Positions 51,317 to 60,385 of a stretch of DNA of 64,000 nucleotides are shown one piece after another (within the stretch, counting starts at the first letter, position 1; each line of letters starts with the position of its first letter). The notes under the pieces are model-generated. The model saw only the letters and a program-made list of their open reading frames with translations, did not search any database and was not told the origin of the DNA. The stretch comes from CALLCD01 sp039196965. GTDB lineage: Bacteria; Pseudomonadota; Alphaproteobacteria; Caulobacterales; Hyphomonadaceae. Position numbers and translations under genes: made by a program. The DNA is taken from the NCBI GenBank assembly GCA_039196965.1, contig JBCCUK010000004.1:1-64000 (forward strand), in the 5' to 3' direction.

Positions 51317-53626
51317 ATGAAATATTTTGCGTTTTCCGTTCTCGCCACGATTGGCCTCTGTGGCTGCGCCGTCGACATCAATGGGCTGAGCAACACAGAC
51401 ATCTCAGCTGAACCCAACGACATTGCTAAGACCTCAAAGGAGCCCGCCTACGTGAACGATCTGCCCCTTGAACGCCTGTTCCAGTCACCCTCCCTCTCCG
51501 GCCCAACGCCGCGCGGGCTTGCTTTCTCGCCAGACGGCAAAAAGGTGACCTTTCTGAAATCAAGGGAAGATGACATCTCCCGCCTCGATCTCTGGGCGTT
51601 TGACGTGACGAGCGGAGAAACATCCCTCCTCGTCGACTCAACACTTCTGGAACCGGAAGACGTCGAACTGTCCGAGCAGGAAAAAGCCCTGCGCGAACGC
51701 CAGCGCATTGCCGGAAGCAAGGGCATCGTCCGCTATGAATGGGGCACAGAAACCACACTGCTCGTTCCCCTCGGTGGCGATTTGTATCTGGTGGATATTA
51801 ACGAGACGACCCCAGCCGTCCGCCGCCTGACGGAGACAGACGCTTTCGAGTTTGACGCGAAAATCTCACCCGGCGGGAAATATGTCTCTTTCATCAGGGA
51901 CGGCGCGCTGCATGCAATCGATCTTTCAACAGGCGAGGAACAACAGCTTTCGCCGGACGCAGACCCTGAAAATGCGATCTCCTATGGCGTCGCGGAGTTT
52001 GTTGCCCAGGAGGAGATGAGCCGCTTTACGGGTTATTGGTGGAGCCCGGATGACCGGTATGTCGCCTATACGCGCGTCGATGAATCCACTGTCGATATCG
52101 TTCCCCGTTTTGATATTGCCGCCGACGACGTAACGGTCATCAATCAGCGTTACCCGAAAGCCGGTCGGCCGAACGCCGTGGTGGATTTATTCGTGCGGGA
52201 TATGGAAACGAGCGAAGCAATAGAGGTTGAATGGCGGCAGGAAGACTGGGGGCCAGCGACGGATCAATACTTGGCGCGCGTAAATTGGGGCGATGGTTCG
52301 ATGACTGTGCAAACGGTCAACAGGGAACAGACGATACTCAACTATCTCTTCGTATCCATAAACCCTGAAACCTTTGAAGTGCTAACAGCCCCGGGAATAC
52401 AAGAAAAACATACAACGTGGATCAATCTGTCCGAGGATATCAAACATCTCGAGAACGAGATTATCATCTCATCGGAGAAAACAGGTTTTCGGCACCTCTA
52501 TCTCGTCGATCGCGGCCTTGAAGAAACTCCGATAACATCGGGCGAATGGTCCGTAGATTCGCTCAAGGGGCACAATGACGAGGCAGTATATTTCACAGGA
52601 TACAAAGACACCCCACTGGAACAGCATCTCTATTCAGTGCCTTTGGTAAGCGGTGATCCCAAACGCACCACCCCCCTCGGCGCGAGTTGGTCGATTACGA
52701 TGTCACCTGACGGAACATCCTATATCGGAACCTCGTCGAGCCCGGGGCAGCCGCCGCAGGTAGGGCTCTACAAATCCGACGGCATACTGATCACATGGAT
52801 AGAAGAGAACGGCCTCGACGATAACCACCCTTATTCGCAATATACTGACAACCATGTGACACCGACATTCGGCACACTCAAAGCCGAGAACGGACAGGAC
52901 CTTTATTACTCGATACAGCTACCGCCGGATTTTGACGAAACGAAAAAGTATCCCGTGATTGTTCAGGTCTATGGCGGGCCTCACGCCCAAACCGTCGTGA
53001 ACCAGTGGCACCCCGTGTCCGACCAGTACTTTACCCGCGAAGGATACATTCTCTTCCGGCTCGACAATCGCGGCATGGCCAATCGCGGACGAGAATTCGA
53101 AGACGTGATCTATCGCCAGATGGGCGGACCGGAAGTGCGTGATCAATTGGCGGGCGTGGACTGGTTGAAGAGCCAGCCTTTTGTCGATCCGGAGCGCATT
53201 GCCATTCAGGGCTGGTCCTATGGCGGATACATGACCTTGATGACACTTCTGCAGGCACCGGCGGGCACCTTCGCGGCCGCGATCGCCGGCGCTCCTGTTA
53301 CTGATTGGTCGCTCTACGATACATTCTATACGGAACGTTATATGGACACGCCGGAAGACAATGCGGACGGATACGCCGCCTCCTCCGTATTCCCCCACAT
53401 AGATAATCTCGAAGACCCGCTGCTGCTGATCCATGGGATGGCGGACGACAATGTCGTGTTCGAAAACTCGACCCGTCTGATGGCAGAGCTGCAGAAGCGC
53501 GGAAAGACTTTTGACCTGATGACCTATCCGGGCGAGCGCCATGGTATTCGCGATGAAGAGTTGCAGATCCACCTAATGCGAACACGGATGAATTTTCTCA
53601 ACCGCCACCTCAAGTCAGCACAATGA
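51317..53626 (+). CDS. dipeptidyl-peptidase IV-like S9B lipoprotein
   Basis: A 769-residue serine peptidase with lipobox GLCGC. A DPP-IV beta-propeller (about 60-480) contains the double-glutamate anchor VAQEEMSRFTGYWWSPD, needed to fix the free N terminus of substrates. The catalytic domain has Ser in GWSYGGYM, Asp in ADDNVVFENS and His in GERHGI. It should remove N-terminal dipeptides after Pro or Ala. The lipoprotein anchor places it at the membrane facing the periplasm or outside. The stop overlaps the Nudix gene start (ATGA). Confidence 0.95.
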   Translation: MKYFAFSVLATIGLCGCAVDINGLSNTDISAEPNDIAKTSKEPAYVNDLPLERLFQSPSLSGPTPRGLAFSPDGKKVTFLKSREDDISRLDLWAFDVTSGETSLLVDSTLLEPEDVELSEQEKALRERQRIAGSKGIVRYEWGTETTLLVPLGGDLYLVDINETTPAVRRLTETDAFEFDAKISPGGKYVSFIRDGALHAIDLSTGEEQQLSPDADPENAISYGVAEFVAQEEMSRFTGYWWSPDDRYVAYTRVDESTVDIVPRFDIAADDVTVINQRYPKAGRPNAVVDLFVRDMETSEAIEVEWRQEDWGPATDQYLARVNWGDGSMTVQTVNREQTILNYLFVSINPETFEVLTAPGIQEKHTTWINLSEDIKHLENEIIISSEKTGFRHLYLVDRGLEETPITSGEWSVDSLKGHNDEAVYFTGYKDTPLEQHLYSVPLVSGDPKRTTPLGASWSITMSPDGTSYIGTSSSPGQPPQVGLYKSDGILITWIEENGLDDNHPYSQYTDNHVTPTFGTLKAENGQDLYYSIQLPPDFDETKKYPVIVQVYGGPHAQTVVNQWHPVSDQYFTREGYILFRLDNRGMANRGREFEDVIYRQMGGPEVRDQLAGVDWLKSQPFVDPERIAIQGWSYGGYMTLMTLLQAPAGTFAAAIAGAPVTDWSLYDTFYTERYMDTPEDNADGYAASSVFPHIDNLEDPLLLIHGMADDNVVFENSTRLMAELQKRGKTFDLMTYPGERHGIRDEELQIHLMRTRMNFLNRHLKSAQ

Positions 53627-54192
53627 AGAGTCTTAAGCCCTGGCGTGTCCTTTCCAGCACGACCACCTATACTGACAAGTGGATACACTTGAGATCGGAC
53701 AGGTGCGAAACGCCTGATGGACAGATTATCGATGCATTCCACGTCATCGATTCGCCGGACTGGGTAAACGTAGTTGCCCTGACAGATGATGGCGACGTCG
53801 TGCTTATCGAGGAATATCGCCACGGCGCGGAGGCCATCACGCTCGGCATTCCGGGCGGCGTTTGCGATGTATCAGATGATAAACCACAAATATCTGCTGC
53901 AAGAGAGCTTGAAGAGGAAACCGGTTTTATATGCCGGGATCTCGTACCGACTGGGCGAGCATTCGCAAACTGGGCCGATCGCTCTAATGAAGTTCACTTC
54001 TTTCTTGGCTTCGGTGCGCAACCACAGGGGCAGATTAATCTTGATACGAATGAAGATATCATTGTGCAGCTTCGTCCCTATAGAGAATTCTTGAAATATG
54101 ATTTCGAGGGCGCAAAGCACACCCATCACGCAGCTGCTCTTTTCTATGCAGAGCGGTATTTCACCAATCATCCAGATAAAAGACCAGCCTAG
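53623..54192 (+). CDS. Nudix hydrolase, ADP-ribose pyrophosphatase type
   Basis: A 189-residue Nudix protein. The box is GGVCDVSDDKPQISAARELE followed by EETGF: the final REL-EE-TG is intact, but the early E of the motif (GX5E) is Asp. The flanking LIEEYRHGAEAITLGIPGG is typical of ADP-ribose/sugar pyrophosphatases, so ADP-ribose or a nucleotide sugar is the likely substrate. It is translationally coupled to the DPP-IV-like gene. Two DUF1330 genes follow. Confidence 0.9.
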   Translation: MKSLKPWRVLSSTTTYTDKWIHLRSDRCETPDGQIIDAFHVIDSPDWVNVVALTDDGDVVLIEEYRHGAEAITLGIPGGVCDVSDDKPQISAARELEEETGFICRDLVPTGRAFANWADRSNEVHFFLGFGAQPQGQINLDTNEDIIVQLRPYREFLKYDFEGAKHTHHAAALFYAERYFTNHPDKRPA

Positions 54193-54201
54193 GGGAAAAG
54201 A

Positions 54202-54615
54202 ATGCCAGCCTTCCAACCCACTGCAGATCAATTTCGGGCGTTCCGGGACGACCCCCATGAGGGCGCAATTGCTCAGGTCAATCTACTGAAGTTCAAAGTG
54301 AAGGCCGAATATGCGCCAACCGACCCCGAACATGGAAAAGATGAGTCCGGCGGCGATGCTTATCAGCGATATGTCGACGCGTTTACTGCTGCGGCAGAGG
54401 AAGTGGGTGGGACGTGCCTGCTCATGGGCGTGGCGGAACGCTACTTCATTGGCAATGGCGACTGGGACGCCGTCATGGTGATGCACTTTCCAAATCGAAA
54501 AGCGTTCATCGCAACACTGAACCATGAGAACTATCAGAATATGCACCGCCACCGCGATGCCGGGCTCTTGTGTCAGGAGCTGATTACCACGCGCCCCATC
54601 AGAAAGGAGACTTGA
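54202..54615 (+). CDS. DUF1330 family protein (first of a tandem pair)
   Basis: A 137-residue ferredoxin-like-fold protein of DUF1330: GAIAQVNLLKFKVKAEY, GDAYQRYVDAFTAAAEEVGG, WDAVMVMHFPNRKAFIATL and YQNMHRHRDAGL. Function unknown for the family. It follows the Nudix gene by 9 bases and is followed by a closely related copy. Expected to be a dimeric cytosolic protein. Confidence 0.88.
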   Translation: MPAFQPTADQFRAFRDDPHEGAIAQVNLLKFKVKAEYAPTDPEHGKDESGGDAYQRYVDAFTAAAEEVGGTCLLMGVAERYFIGNGDWDAVMVMHFPNRKAFIATLNHENYQNMHRHRDAGLLCQELITTRPIRKET

Positions 54616-54616
54616 A

Positions 54617-55033
54617 TTGAAAGCCATCCAGCCCACACCGGAACAAGCCTCTGCCTTCATGGCGCGCGATGAAGACGCCTCCATCGTCATGGTCAACCTC
54701 TTAAAATTTAAAGACAAAGCAAGCTACGCCGAAGGAACAGCTGAATACGGCGAAGATATTTCGGGTGCGGAAGCTTATCGCAGATATGGCGTTGAAGTGG
54801 CCGGTATTCTTTCAGATATCGGGGCAACCCCAATCATCACCGGAATCCAACCCAATTTCATGATCGGTGACGGGGAATGGGATGTGGTCGCGCTCGTGCG
54901 GTACCCGTCCCGCGCAGCCATGATCAGTATGACACAAAGCGCCGAGTATCAGGCAATCCACCATCACCGCGAAGCAGGCCTCGCCCATCAGGAATTGATC
55001 GAGATTACCGAGTTACCGACATCCATATTATAG
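54617..55033 (+). CDS. DUF1330 family protein (second of a tandem pair)
   Basis: A 138-residue paralogue of the previous gene with the same blocks: SIVMVNLLKFKDKASY, SGAEAYRRYGVEVAGILSD, WDVVALVRYPSRAAMISM, and YQAIHHHREAGLAHQELI. The start is TTG, supported by AAGGAG 6-7 bases before; no ATG lies in reach. Its start is 1 base after the stop of the first copy. Both keep the conserved His-rich ending, so both are probably functional. Confidence 0.87.
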   Translation: MKAIQPTPEQASAFMARDEDASIVMVNLLKFKDKASYAEGTAEYGEDISGAEAYRRYGVEVAGILSDIGATPIITGIQPNFMIGDGEWDVVALVRYPSRAAMISMTQSAEYQAIHHHREAGLAHQELIEITELPTSIL

Positions 55034-55144
55034 TCATGCTGGCTTTCCTCCGGGGCTCTAAGCCATGACTTTAGGCTGGACGCTTTTTGCGATGCCCTTT
55101 ACGCAGAACATAAGGATCTCAAGCCAGATAGTCAGTTGAGTACC

Positions 55145-56923
55145 ATGTTGAAGCCGCTTCATATTGTCCTTGTTTTAGTTGCCATCCTAGTGGGCAGTGT
55201 AGTCTGGATGGTGACACGACCCGCACCGCCACTCGATCCCAGTCCGGTGATTCAAATCAATTCTGGCGAGATATCCGGGGGATGGGTAAGCGAGGAACAA
55301 ATCGTCGCCCTATACAACGGCATCCCCTATGCAGCTCCGCCAGTAGGCGATCTGCGCTGGCGTCCGCCCCAGGACCCTTTGCAATGGAGCGGTGTCCGCG
55401 ACGGACGGCCGTTCGGCGCTGAGTGTATTCAGTATAAGGAGAGCCTCAACACATTTGTCGACGGCATCGTTCGAGGCCATGGCCTGAACTGGTTTGAACG
55501 GCAAATGGCGAAATTGGTATTGGCGCTTGCCCCCGAGCCGGTTGCCTCGGAAGACTGTCTGTTCCTGAACGTACGGACAGCCAATCTCAACCCCGGCCAA
55601 TTACAACCTGTTATGGTTTGGATCCATGGAGGATCGCATCAGATCGGCAGTGGCTCAACCGACCTCTATCAGGCCAATGGGCTTGTGGATAAAGGCATTG
55701 TGCTCGTAACCATCAACTATCGCCTGGGCCCGTTTGGATATCTCGCCCACCCCTCATTGAGCGCGGAAAGCCCTAATTCTGCATCGGGCAATTATGGACT
55801 TATGGATCAAATAAAGGCGCTTGAATGGGTCGAAGAAAACATCGCCGCATTTGGCGGCGATCCTACAAATGTGACGATTTTTGGTGAATCCGCTGGGGCC
55901 CAATCGGTCAGCGAGATCATGGCTTCACCTCTGGGCGACGAACTTTACGACAAGGCGATCCTCCAGAGCGGCTCCAGCACCTACAACCGCATCCACCTGA
56001 CTGAGCAAGTAGGGGATACGCGGAGCGCGGAGTCTGTTGGACAGGCATTTCTCTCCCCACTCCTCCCCGATGATGCAATCGAAGCGTCGGCAGCGGAGCT
56101 GCGCACCCTGCCCGCAGAGAGTATCCTCAGTCGGATTCCAGAGGTCAGGGAATTCGAACGATATTTCCTCCCCAATGTCGATGGCTATGTGTTGCCTGAT
56201 CTGATTGGCAGAGCCATCGCCGATGGTGATGCATTGTCGGTTCCAATTCTTGCAGGGTACAATGCCGATGAAGGCACGCTTTTCTTTCCCGGAATGCAAA
56301 CACCCACCGTATTAAACTATGGCCCCTTTCCCATCGACCATACTGAACGCATGGACCAACTGGAGCGTATTTTTGGCAGCGAAGACGCGGACACGCTGGC
56401 AAATCTCTATGGGTTCTCACCGTCGGAAACCTGGGACGAAGCAGCCACCGATATGCTGGGCGACGATATGTTCGGCATGCACATGCGCTTTCTCGCAAAG
56501 AAGAATGCCGATGCTGGCTTACCGACCTGGCTCTACCTTTTCTCACGAACGCCGCCCAAGAAAAAGCAAACGCTTGGAGCCTGGCATGGTTCGGAAATCG
56601 CGTTCGTATTTGACAGCCACATAAAGTCGCTTGGCTTCACCGATGCAGACGCCTCGCTCACCGATATCATGACGACCTACTGGACGAACTTCGCCAAAAC
56701 CGGGGACCCCAATAGCGGAGAAGTACCGAACTGGCCTGCCTACACGGCTGTAGAGGACACATGGATACAGCTTGACCACGACATCCGCACGCGGACGGGC
56801 GTTCGCAAAGGCAAGCTCGATGTCCTCGAGAGCAATCTGCTCAGGCGGCTGGACAGACCACCGATCGTTGAAACTGAAGCGTCAGTTGATGAGCAGATTG
56901 GCGCAGATGCGCTCCAGCCCTGA
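55145..56923 (+). CDS. type-B carboxylesterase, membrane-anchored
   Basis: A 592-residue carboxylesterase/cholinesterase-fold protein with one N-terminal membrane helix (about 5-24, LHIVLVLVAILVGSVVWMV) and the large domain outside. Catalytic Ser is in FGESAGAQS, acid in GYNADEGTLF and His in GAWHGSEIAFVF; the oxyanion loop is WIHGGSHQIGSG and EDCLFLNV is the second family signature. Acts on carboxylic esters; substrate unknown. I took the ATG at 55145; a TTG at 55136 has no ribosome site. Its last 42 bases overlap the convergent fRMsr gene. Confidence 0.92.
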   Translation: MLKPLHIVLVLVAILVGSVVWMVTRPAPPLDPSPVIQINSGEISGGWVSEEQIVALYNGIPYAAPPVGDLRWRPPQDPLQWSGVRDGRPFGAECIQYKESLNTFVDGIVRGHGLNWFERQMAKLVLALAPEPVASEDCLFLNVRTANLNPGQLQPVMVWIHGGSHQIGSGSTDLYQANGLVDKGIVLVTINYRLGPFGYLAHPSLSAESPNSASGNYGLMDQIKALEWVEENIAAFGGDPTNVTIFGESAGAQSVSEIMASPLGDELYDKAILQSGSSTYNRIHLTEQVGDTRSAESVGQAFLSPLLPDDAIEASAAELRTLPAESILSRIPEVREFERYFLPNVDGYVLPDLIGRAIADGDALSVPILAGYNADEGTLFFPGMQTPTVLNYGPFPIDHTERMDQLERIFGSEDADTLANLYGFSPSETWDEAATDMLGDDMFGMHMRFLAKKNADAGLPTWLYLFSRTPPKKKQTLGAWHGSEIAFVFDSHIKSLGFTDADASLTDIMTTYWTNFAKTGDPNSGEVPNWPAYTAVEDTWIQLDHDIRTRTGVRKGKLDVLESNLLRRLDRPPIVETEASVDEQIGADALQP

Positions 56924-57349
56924 CTGATCAATCGAGTCGAACGCGTCCGGCTGTTCAGAATCAACGTCCAGAACAGCAGCAAGCTGTCCACCAGCGCCGA
57001 GAACGGGAATGACGATCTCCGAATTCGTTAGGCTGTCGCAGGCAATATGCCCCGGAAATGCATGAACATCGGGAACAATAAGTGTCTCACCCGAGGCAGC
57101 GACAGTTCCGCAAACGCCTTTACCAAAGGGTATTCGCAGGCAGCCAAGCGTACCCTGGTAAGGCCCGACCACCAGTTCGGAAGGCTTCAGCGGGTCGACA
57201 ACATAGAACCCGGTCCAGAAGAAACGCGGCCGAAAGGCTTCAGCGAGCAGGCAGGATGCAGTGGCATACCTTGCCACAGAACTTGTTTCCCCAGCGGTTA
57301 CGCTCGCGATTTCTATCGCCAATTCAGTGTATAGACGTTCTCGATCCAT
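56882..57349 (-). CDS. msrC: free methionine-(R)-sulfoxide reductase (GAF domain)
   Basis: A 155-residue GAF-fold enzyme repairing free L-methionine-R-sulfoxide. The three catalytic/resolving cysteines are in GTLGCLRIPFGKGVCG and HIACDSLTNSEIVIP, as in E. coli MsrC. FFWTGFYVVDP is the other signature. The start MDRERLYTEL was preferred; a TTG six codons earlier is possible. Supply of reduced methionine fits with the methionine operon 10 kb away (only thematically). Its 3' end overlaps the carboxylesterase gene by 42 bases. Confidence 0.93.
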   Translation of the reverse strand: MDRERLYTELAIEIASVTAGETSSVARYATASCLLAEAFRPRFFWTGFYVVDPLKPSELVVGPYQGTLGCLRIPFGKGVCGTVAASGETLIVPDVHAFPGHIACDSLTNSEIVIPVLGAGGQLAAVLDVDSEQPDAFDSIDQSGLERICANLLIN

Positions 57350-57475
57350 AGATGTGAGCCTGTTCAATTAAGCGCCCGATATCGGGCGTTTCACCGCTTT
57401 CCACAAGCTTGCAAAGTTCAAATCTGCCGTACAGTGTAGCGGCGTCGGGAAACAGAGCGGGACGCAAAGCCGAGT

Positions 57476-58222
57476 ATGGGTTCAAAAACGAGGTATTTGC
57501 GCGGGCTGCTAGTCATCTTGATCGCCTCGACCATCTTTCTCCATGCCGAAGGCGAAGGACAGGAAGAACCTGAAGCACTCGCACCGCTGGAAACGAGCGA
57601 TTTTGCTGATCTTCACAGCGCTTTTCTCGATTTGGAAGGGCTCCAGTTCGAGCGTCCAACGATGGAACTGGACACGCCAGAGCCGGAAGAACCACCTTCC
57701 TCAAATGGACTTCTCCGCTGGATCGCAAATCTCCTGAGTAGTCTCGGCCCCGTGATTCGACTGATTTTCTACGCCGGGCTGGCGATAGCGGCAGGCAGCA
57801 TACTCTATTTCATTCTAACCCAGTTTACCGACATTCGTTTTGATCGCATGCGAAAGCGCAAAAAAGTCGTCGACGATGATCTTCTTGTGTCGGCAAGACC
57901 GGACAAGGGGGCCGCTCTTTCTCTTCTCGACGAGGCAGATGCGCTCGCAAAGCAAGGCCGCTTCAGCGAGGCAGTGCACTTGCTCCTTTTTCGCTCCATC
58001 CAGGACATACAGACGAAACGGAAAGAACGCCTACCAGATGCCATGACGGCAAGAGAGATTGGAAACCTCGCCGATCTACCCGACGGTCCTCGATCTGCCC
58101 TGAGCCCGATCGTTCGGCTGGTAGAGTTCAGCTTCTTTGGCGGGCGCGAACTCCGGCAAGAAGACTGGCAAACGGCACGGTCCTCCTATGAGAATTTTGC
58201 ATTCGGAACGGGCTGGACATGA
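57476..58222 (+). CDS. DUF4129 domain membrane protein
   Basis: 248 residues: signal or membrane segment (about 8-24), an acidic periplasmic stretch (30-80), a second membrane segment (about 92-114, VIRLIFYAGLAIAAGSILYFI), basic stop-transfer FDRMRKRKK and a cytosolic DUF4129 domain (about 150-248) with ADALAKQGRFSEAVHLLLFRS, TAREIG and REDWQTARSSYENF-like elements. DUF4129 accompanies MoxR ATPases; role unknown. It is the first gene of a six-gene operon and overlaps the next by 4 bases. Confidence 0.82.
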   Translation: MGSKTRYLRGLLVILIASTIFLHAEGEGQEEPEALAPLETSDFADLHSAFLDLEGLQFERPTMELDTPEPEEPPSSNGLLRWIANLLSSLGPVIRLIFYAGLAIAAGSILYFILTQFTDIRFDRMRKRKKVVDDDLLVSARPDKGAALSLLDEADALAKQGRFSEAVHLLLFRSIQDIQTKRKERLPDAMTAREIGNLADLPDGPRSALSPIVRLVEFSFFGGRELRQEDWQTARSSYENFAFGTGWT

Positions 58223-59442
58223 GCTCGGCGGACACACCTTCCAGCGCATTCATGGAAAGGCGGACACTCGTCGTACTAATTGGTGTCGCGCTAATGTCTT
58301 TCAGTGCTGTAATCACCCTACTCGCCTGGGCTCCGGACCTTGCCCGCAATGACCAAGCGGGTGCTCACCCCTATTCGGTATCGGCAATCGGCTATGCAGG
58401 GCTGGTCGAGCTTCTGGAGATGCGGGGAGACACGGTCTCGATCTCCCGTGTTGAGCAGACCATTGGGCAGTTCGAGTTCGATCGCGGCTTGTTGGTCTTG
58501 ACACCGCCCATGTTCAGCAACGGCATCGACTATGAAACGGATTTTATCGCCGAGCCGGCTCTGATCATTTTTCCGAAATGGTTTGGTCAAACCGACAGGC
58601 GCAACAAAAGATGGCAAAGCTACACTGATCTTGGATCAGTACAGGGAACATATTCGATACTTAGTTCCCTCGATGAAAACGCGACAATGGAAAGGATAGA
58701 GCCGCCCGGCCGACTCAACACCCCTTGGGGATGGTTTGATACGGAATTCGAAGAGAAGCTCCAGCTCATCCAATCGGACTATCTGATACCGGTTGTTTCG
58801 CTGCCGGAAGGTCAGCTACTGTCTCGCATTCCGGAAACCAGTATATACCTCCTGTCAGATCCCGACCTTGCCAATACGTTTGGCCTGTCCAGGCCAGGAA
58901 ACGCAGAACTCATGCTCGTCATTCTGGATGATATCCGTTTCTCCACGGATGATCCGATTGTCTTTGACGCCACACTACACGGCTTCGTGAGATCAAGAAA
59001 TCTGCTCAAGATCGTGCTGGACATTCCATTTGTCGGTGCGACGCTCGCCGCCGTTTTTACCATGGCGTTGCTGGGCTGGACCGCCCTTATTCGCTTTGGC
59101 AATCCGTTGAGAGAGGACCCAGCTTTCGCCCTAGGGAAACAAGCGCTCACGGACAACACAGCCGGCCTCATCGCCATGACCCGCCGCGAAACAAGAATGG
59201 CTCCGGGCTATCTTGCTCTTACCCGAAAGATGGCGGCTAAAGAACTGGGCATTCCCAAGGGGCTCTCGGAAAGAGAGATATCGGAATTGTTCGAACAGAT
59301 GAGCGAGGGCAGCGAAGCGCAAAGCAGATGGTCAGAGCTTGCCAGCGATCTCAGCAAACCTGCTCAATCACGGGACGATTTATTGGACAAGGCGCAGCGT
59401 ATTTATCGCTGGCGCAAGGAGAAAAGCGATGGAATTAAGTGA
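58219..59442 (+). CDS. DUF4350 domain membrane protein
   Basis: 407 residues: membrane segment at about 16-38, an extracytoplasmic glutamine-amidotransferase-like alpha/beta domain (about 50-265: YAGLVELLEMRGDTVSISR, LVLTPP), a second membrane segment (about 274-296, FVGATLAAVFTMALLGWTAL) and a cytosolic helical tail. DUF4350 regularly co-occurs with MoxR/DUF58/DUF4129. The glutamine-amidotransferase catalytic triad is not evident, so it is probably a binding or sensing domain. It is coupled to neighbours by overlaps of 4 and 14 bases. Confidence 0.82.
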   Translation: MSSADTPSSAFMERRTLVVLIGVALMSFSAVITLLAWAPDLARNDQAGAHPYSVSAIGYAGLVELLEMRGDTVSISRVEQTIGQFEFDRGLLVLTPPMFSNGIDYETDFIAEPALIIFPKWFGQTDRRNKRWQSYTDLGSVQGTYSILSSLDENATMERIEPPGRLNTPWGWFDTEFEEKLQLIQSDYLIPVVSLPEGQLLSRIPETSIYLLSDPDLANTFGLSRPGNAELMLVILDDIRFSTDDPIVFDATLHGFVRSRNLLKIVLDIPFVGATLAAVFTMALLGWTALIRFGNPLREDPAFALGKQALTDNTAGLIAMTRRETRMAPGYLALTRKMAAKELGIPKGLSEREISELFEQMSEGSEAQSRWSELASDLSKPAQSRDDLLDKAQRIYRWRKEKSDGIK

Positions 59443-60385
59443 TATCAAGGGCTTGGCGGAGCGAATACGCGCCGAGGTGGCCAAAGGTATTGTGGGGCAA
59501 ACGGACACGATAGATTTGATGCTCACATCGCTTTTCTCCGGCGGGCATATCTTGCTGGAAGGGCCGCCTGGGACGGCGAAAACACTTCTTGCCCAGTGCT
59601 TTTCAAAAGCGATCTCACTCGAATTCGGCAGAATACAATTTACGCCAGATTTAATGCCCGGAGATGTCCTCGGCACGAACCTTTTCAACTTCCAGACAAA
59701 TGAATTCACCCTCACAAAAGGCCCGATCTTTTCCGACATACTCCTCGCGGATGAAATCAACCGGACACCACCGAAAACGCAGGCCGCACTTCTTGAAGCC
59801 ATGCAGGAAAGGCGGGTGACAATTGATGGAGAAACCTATCCGCTGAATCCACTGTTCTTTGTTGTCGCAACCCAGAACCCGATTGAACAACAAGGGACGT
59901 ATCCCCTGCCCGAGGCCCAGCTGGACCGGTTTCTTTTCAAGCACACGCTGGATTATCCGAGCCGTGATGATGAAATCAAAATCGTTGCTATGCATGGTGA
60001 GCGGTCGGGCATGCGCAAGGTCGGCGCGTTGGGCGTCGAAGCCGCGATATCGGCAGATGAGCTAGGCGAAGCAATTAAGTCCGTCGCCGGCGCAAGACTG
60101 CAAGATGAGATCGCTGTCTATATCGTTGACATTATTCGCGCCACACGCACCAGCCCGGCCATCGAAACAGGCGCAAGCCCGCGGGCCGCTGCTGCGCTTG
60201 CCGCCGCATCGCGAGCGCGCGCCGCTCTGGACGGGCGCGATTTCGTTATTCCGGACGATGTAAAGACGCTTGCCCTACCTGCCCTCCGTCACCGGGTTAT
60301 TTTGTCACCTGCTGCAGAGATTGAGGGAAAAACCACAGACGAAACCCTTGGCGATATTATCGAACAGGTGGCCGCGCCCCGATGA
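59429..60385 (+). CDS. MoxR family AAA+ ATPase
   Basis: A 318-residue AAA+ ATPase of the MoxR class. Walker A LLEGPPGTAKT (42-52), Walker B ILLADEIN (104-111), the ATQNPIEQQGTYPLPEAQLD sensor-1 and arginine-finger segment, and the lid domain at 230-318. MoxR proteins remodel or activate partner complexes carrying vWA-type domains, here presumably the DUF58 protein. The start at 59429 is fixed by AAGGAG 7 bases upstream; it lies inside the end of the DUF4350 gene (14-base overlap). Confidence 0.95.
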   Translation: MELSDIKGLAERIRAEVAKGIVGQTDTIDLMLTSLFSGGHILLEGPPGTAKTLLAQCFSKAISLEFGRIQFTPDLMPGDVLGTNLFNFQTNEFTLTKGPIFSDILLADEINRTPPKTQAALLEAMQERRVTIDGETYPLNPLFFVVATQNPIEQQGTYPLPEAQLDRFLFKHTLDYPSRDDEIKIVAMHGERSGMRKVGALGVEAAISADELGEAIKSVAGARLQDEIAVYIVDIIRATRTSPAIETGASPRAAAALAAASRARAALDGRDFVIPDDVKTLALPALRHRVILSPAAEIEGKTTDETLGDIIEQVAAPR

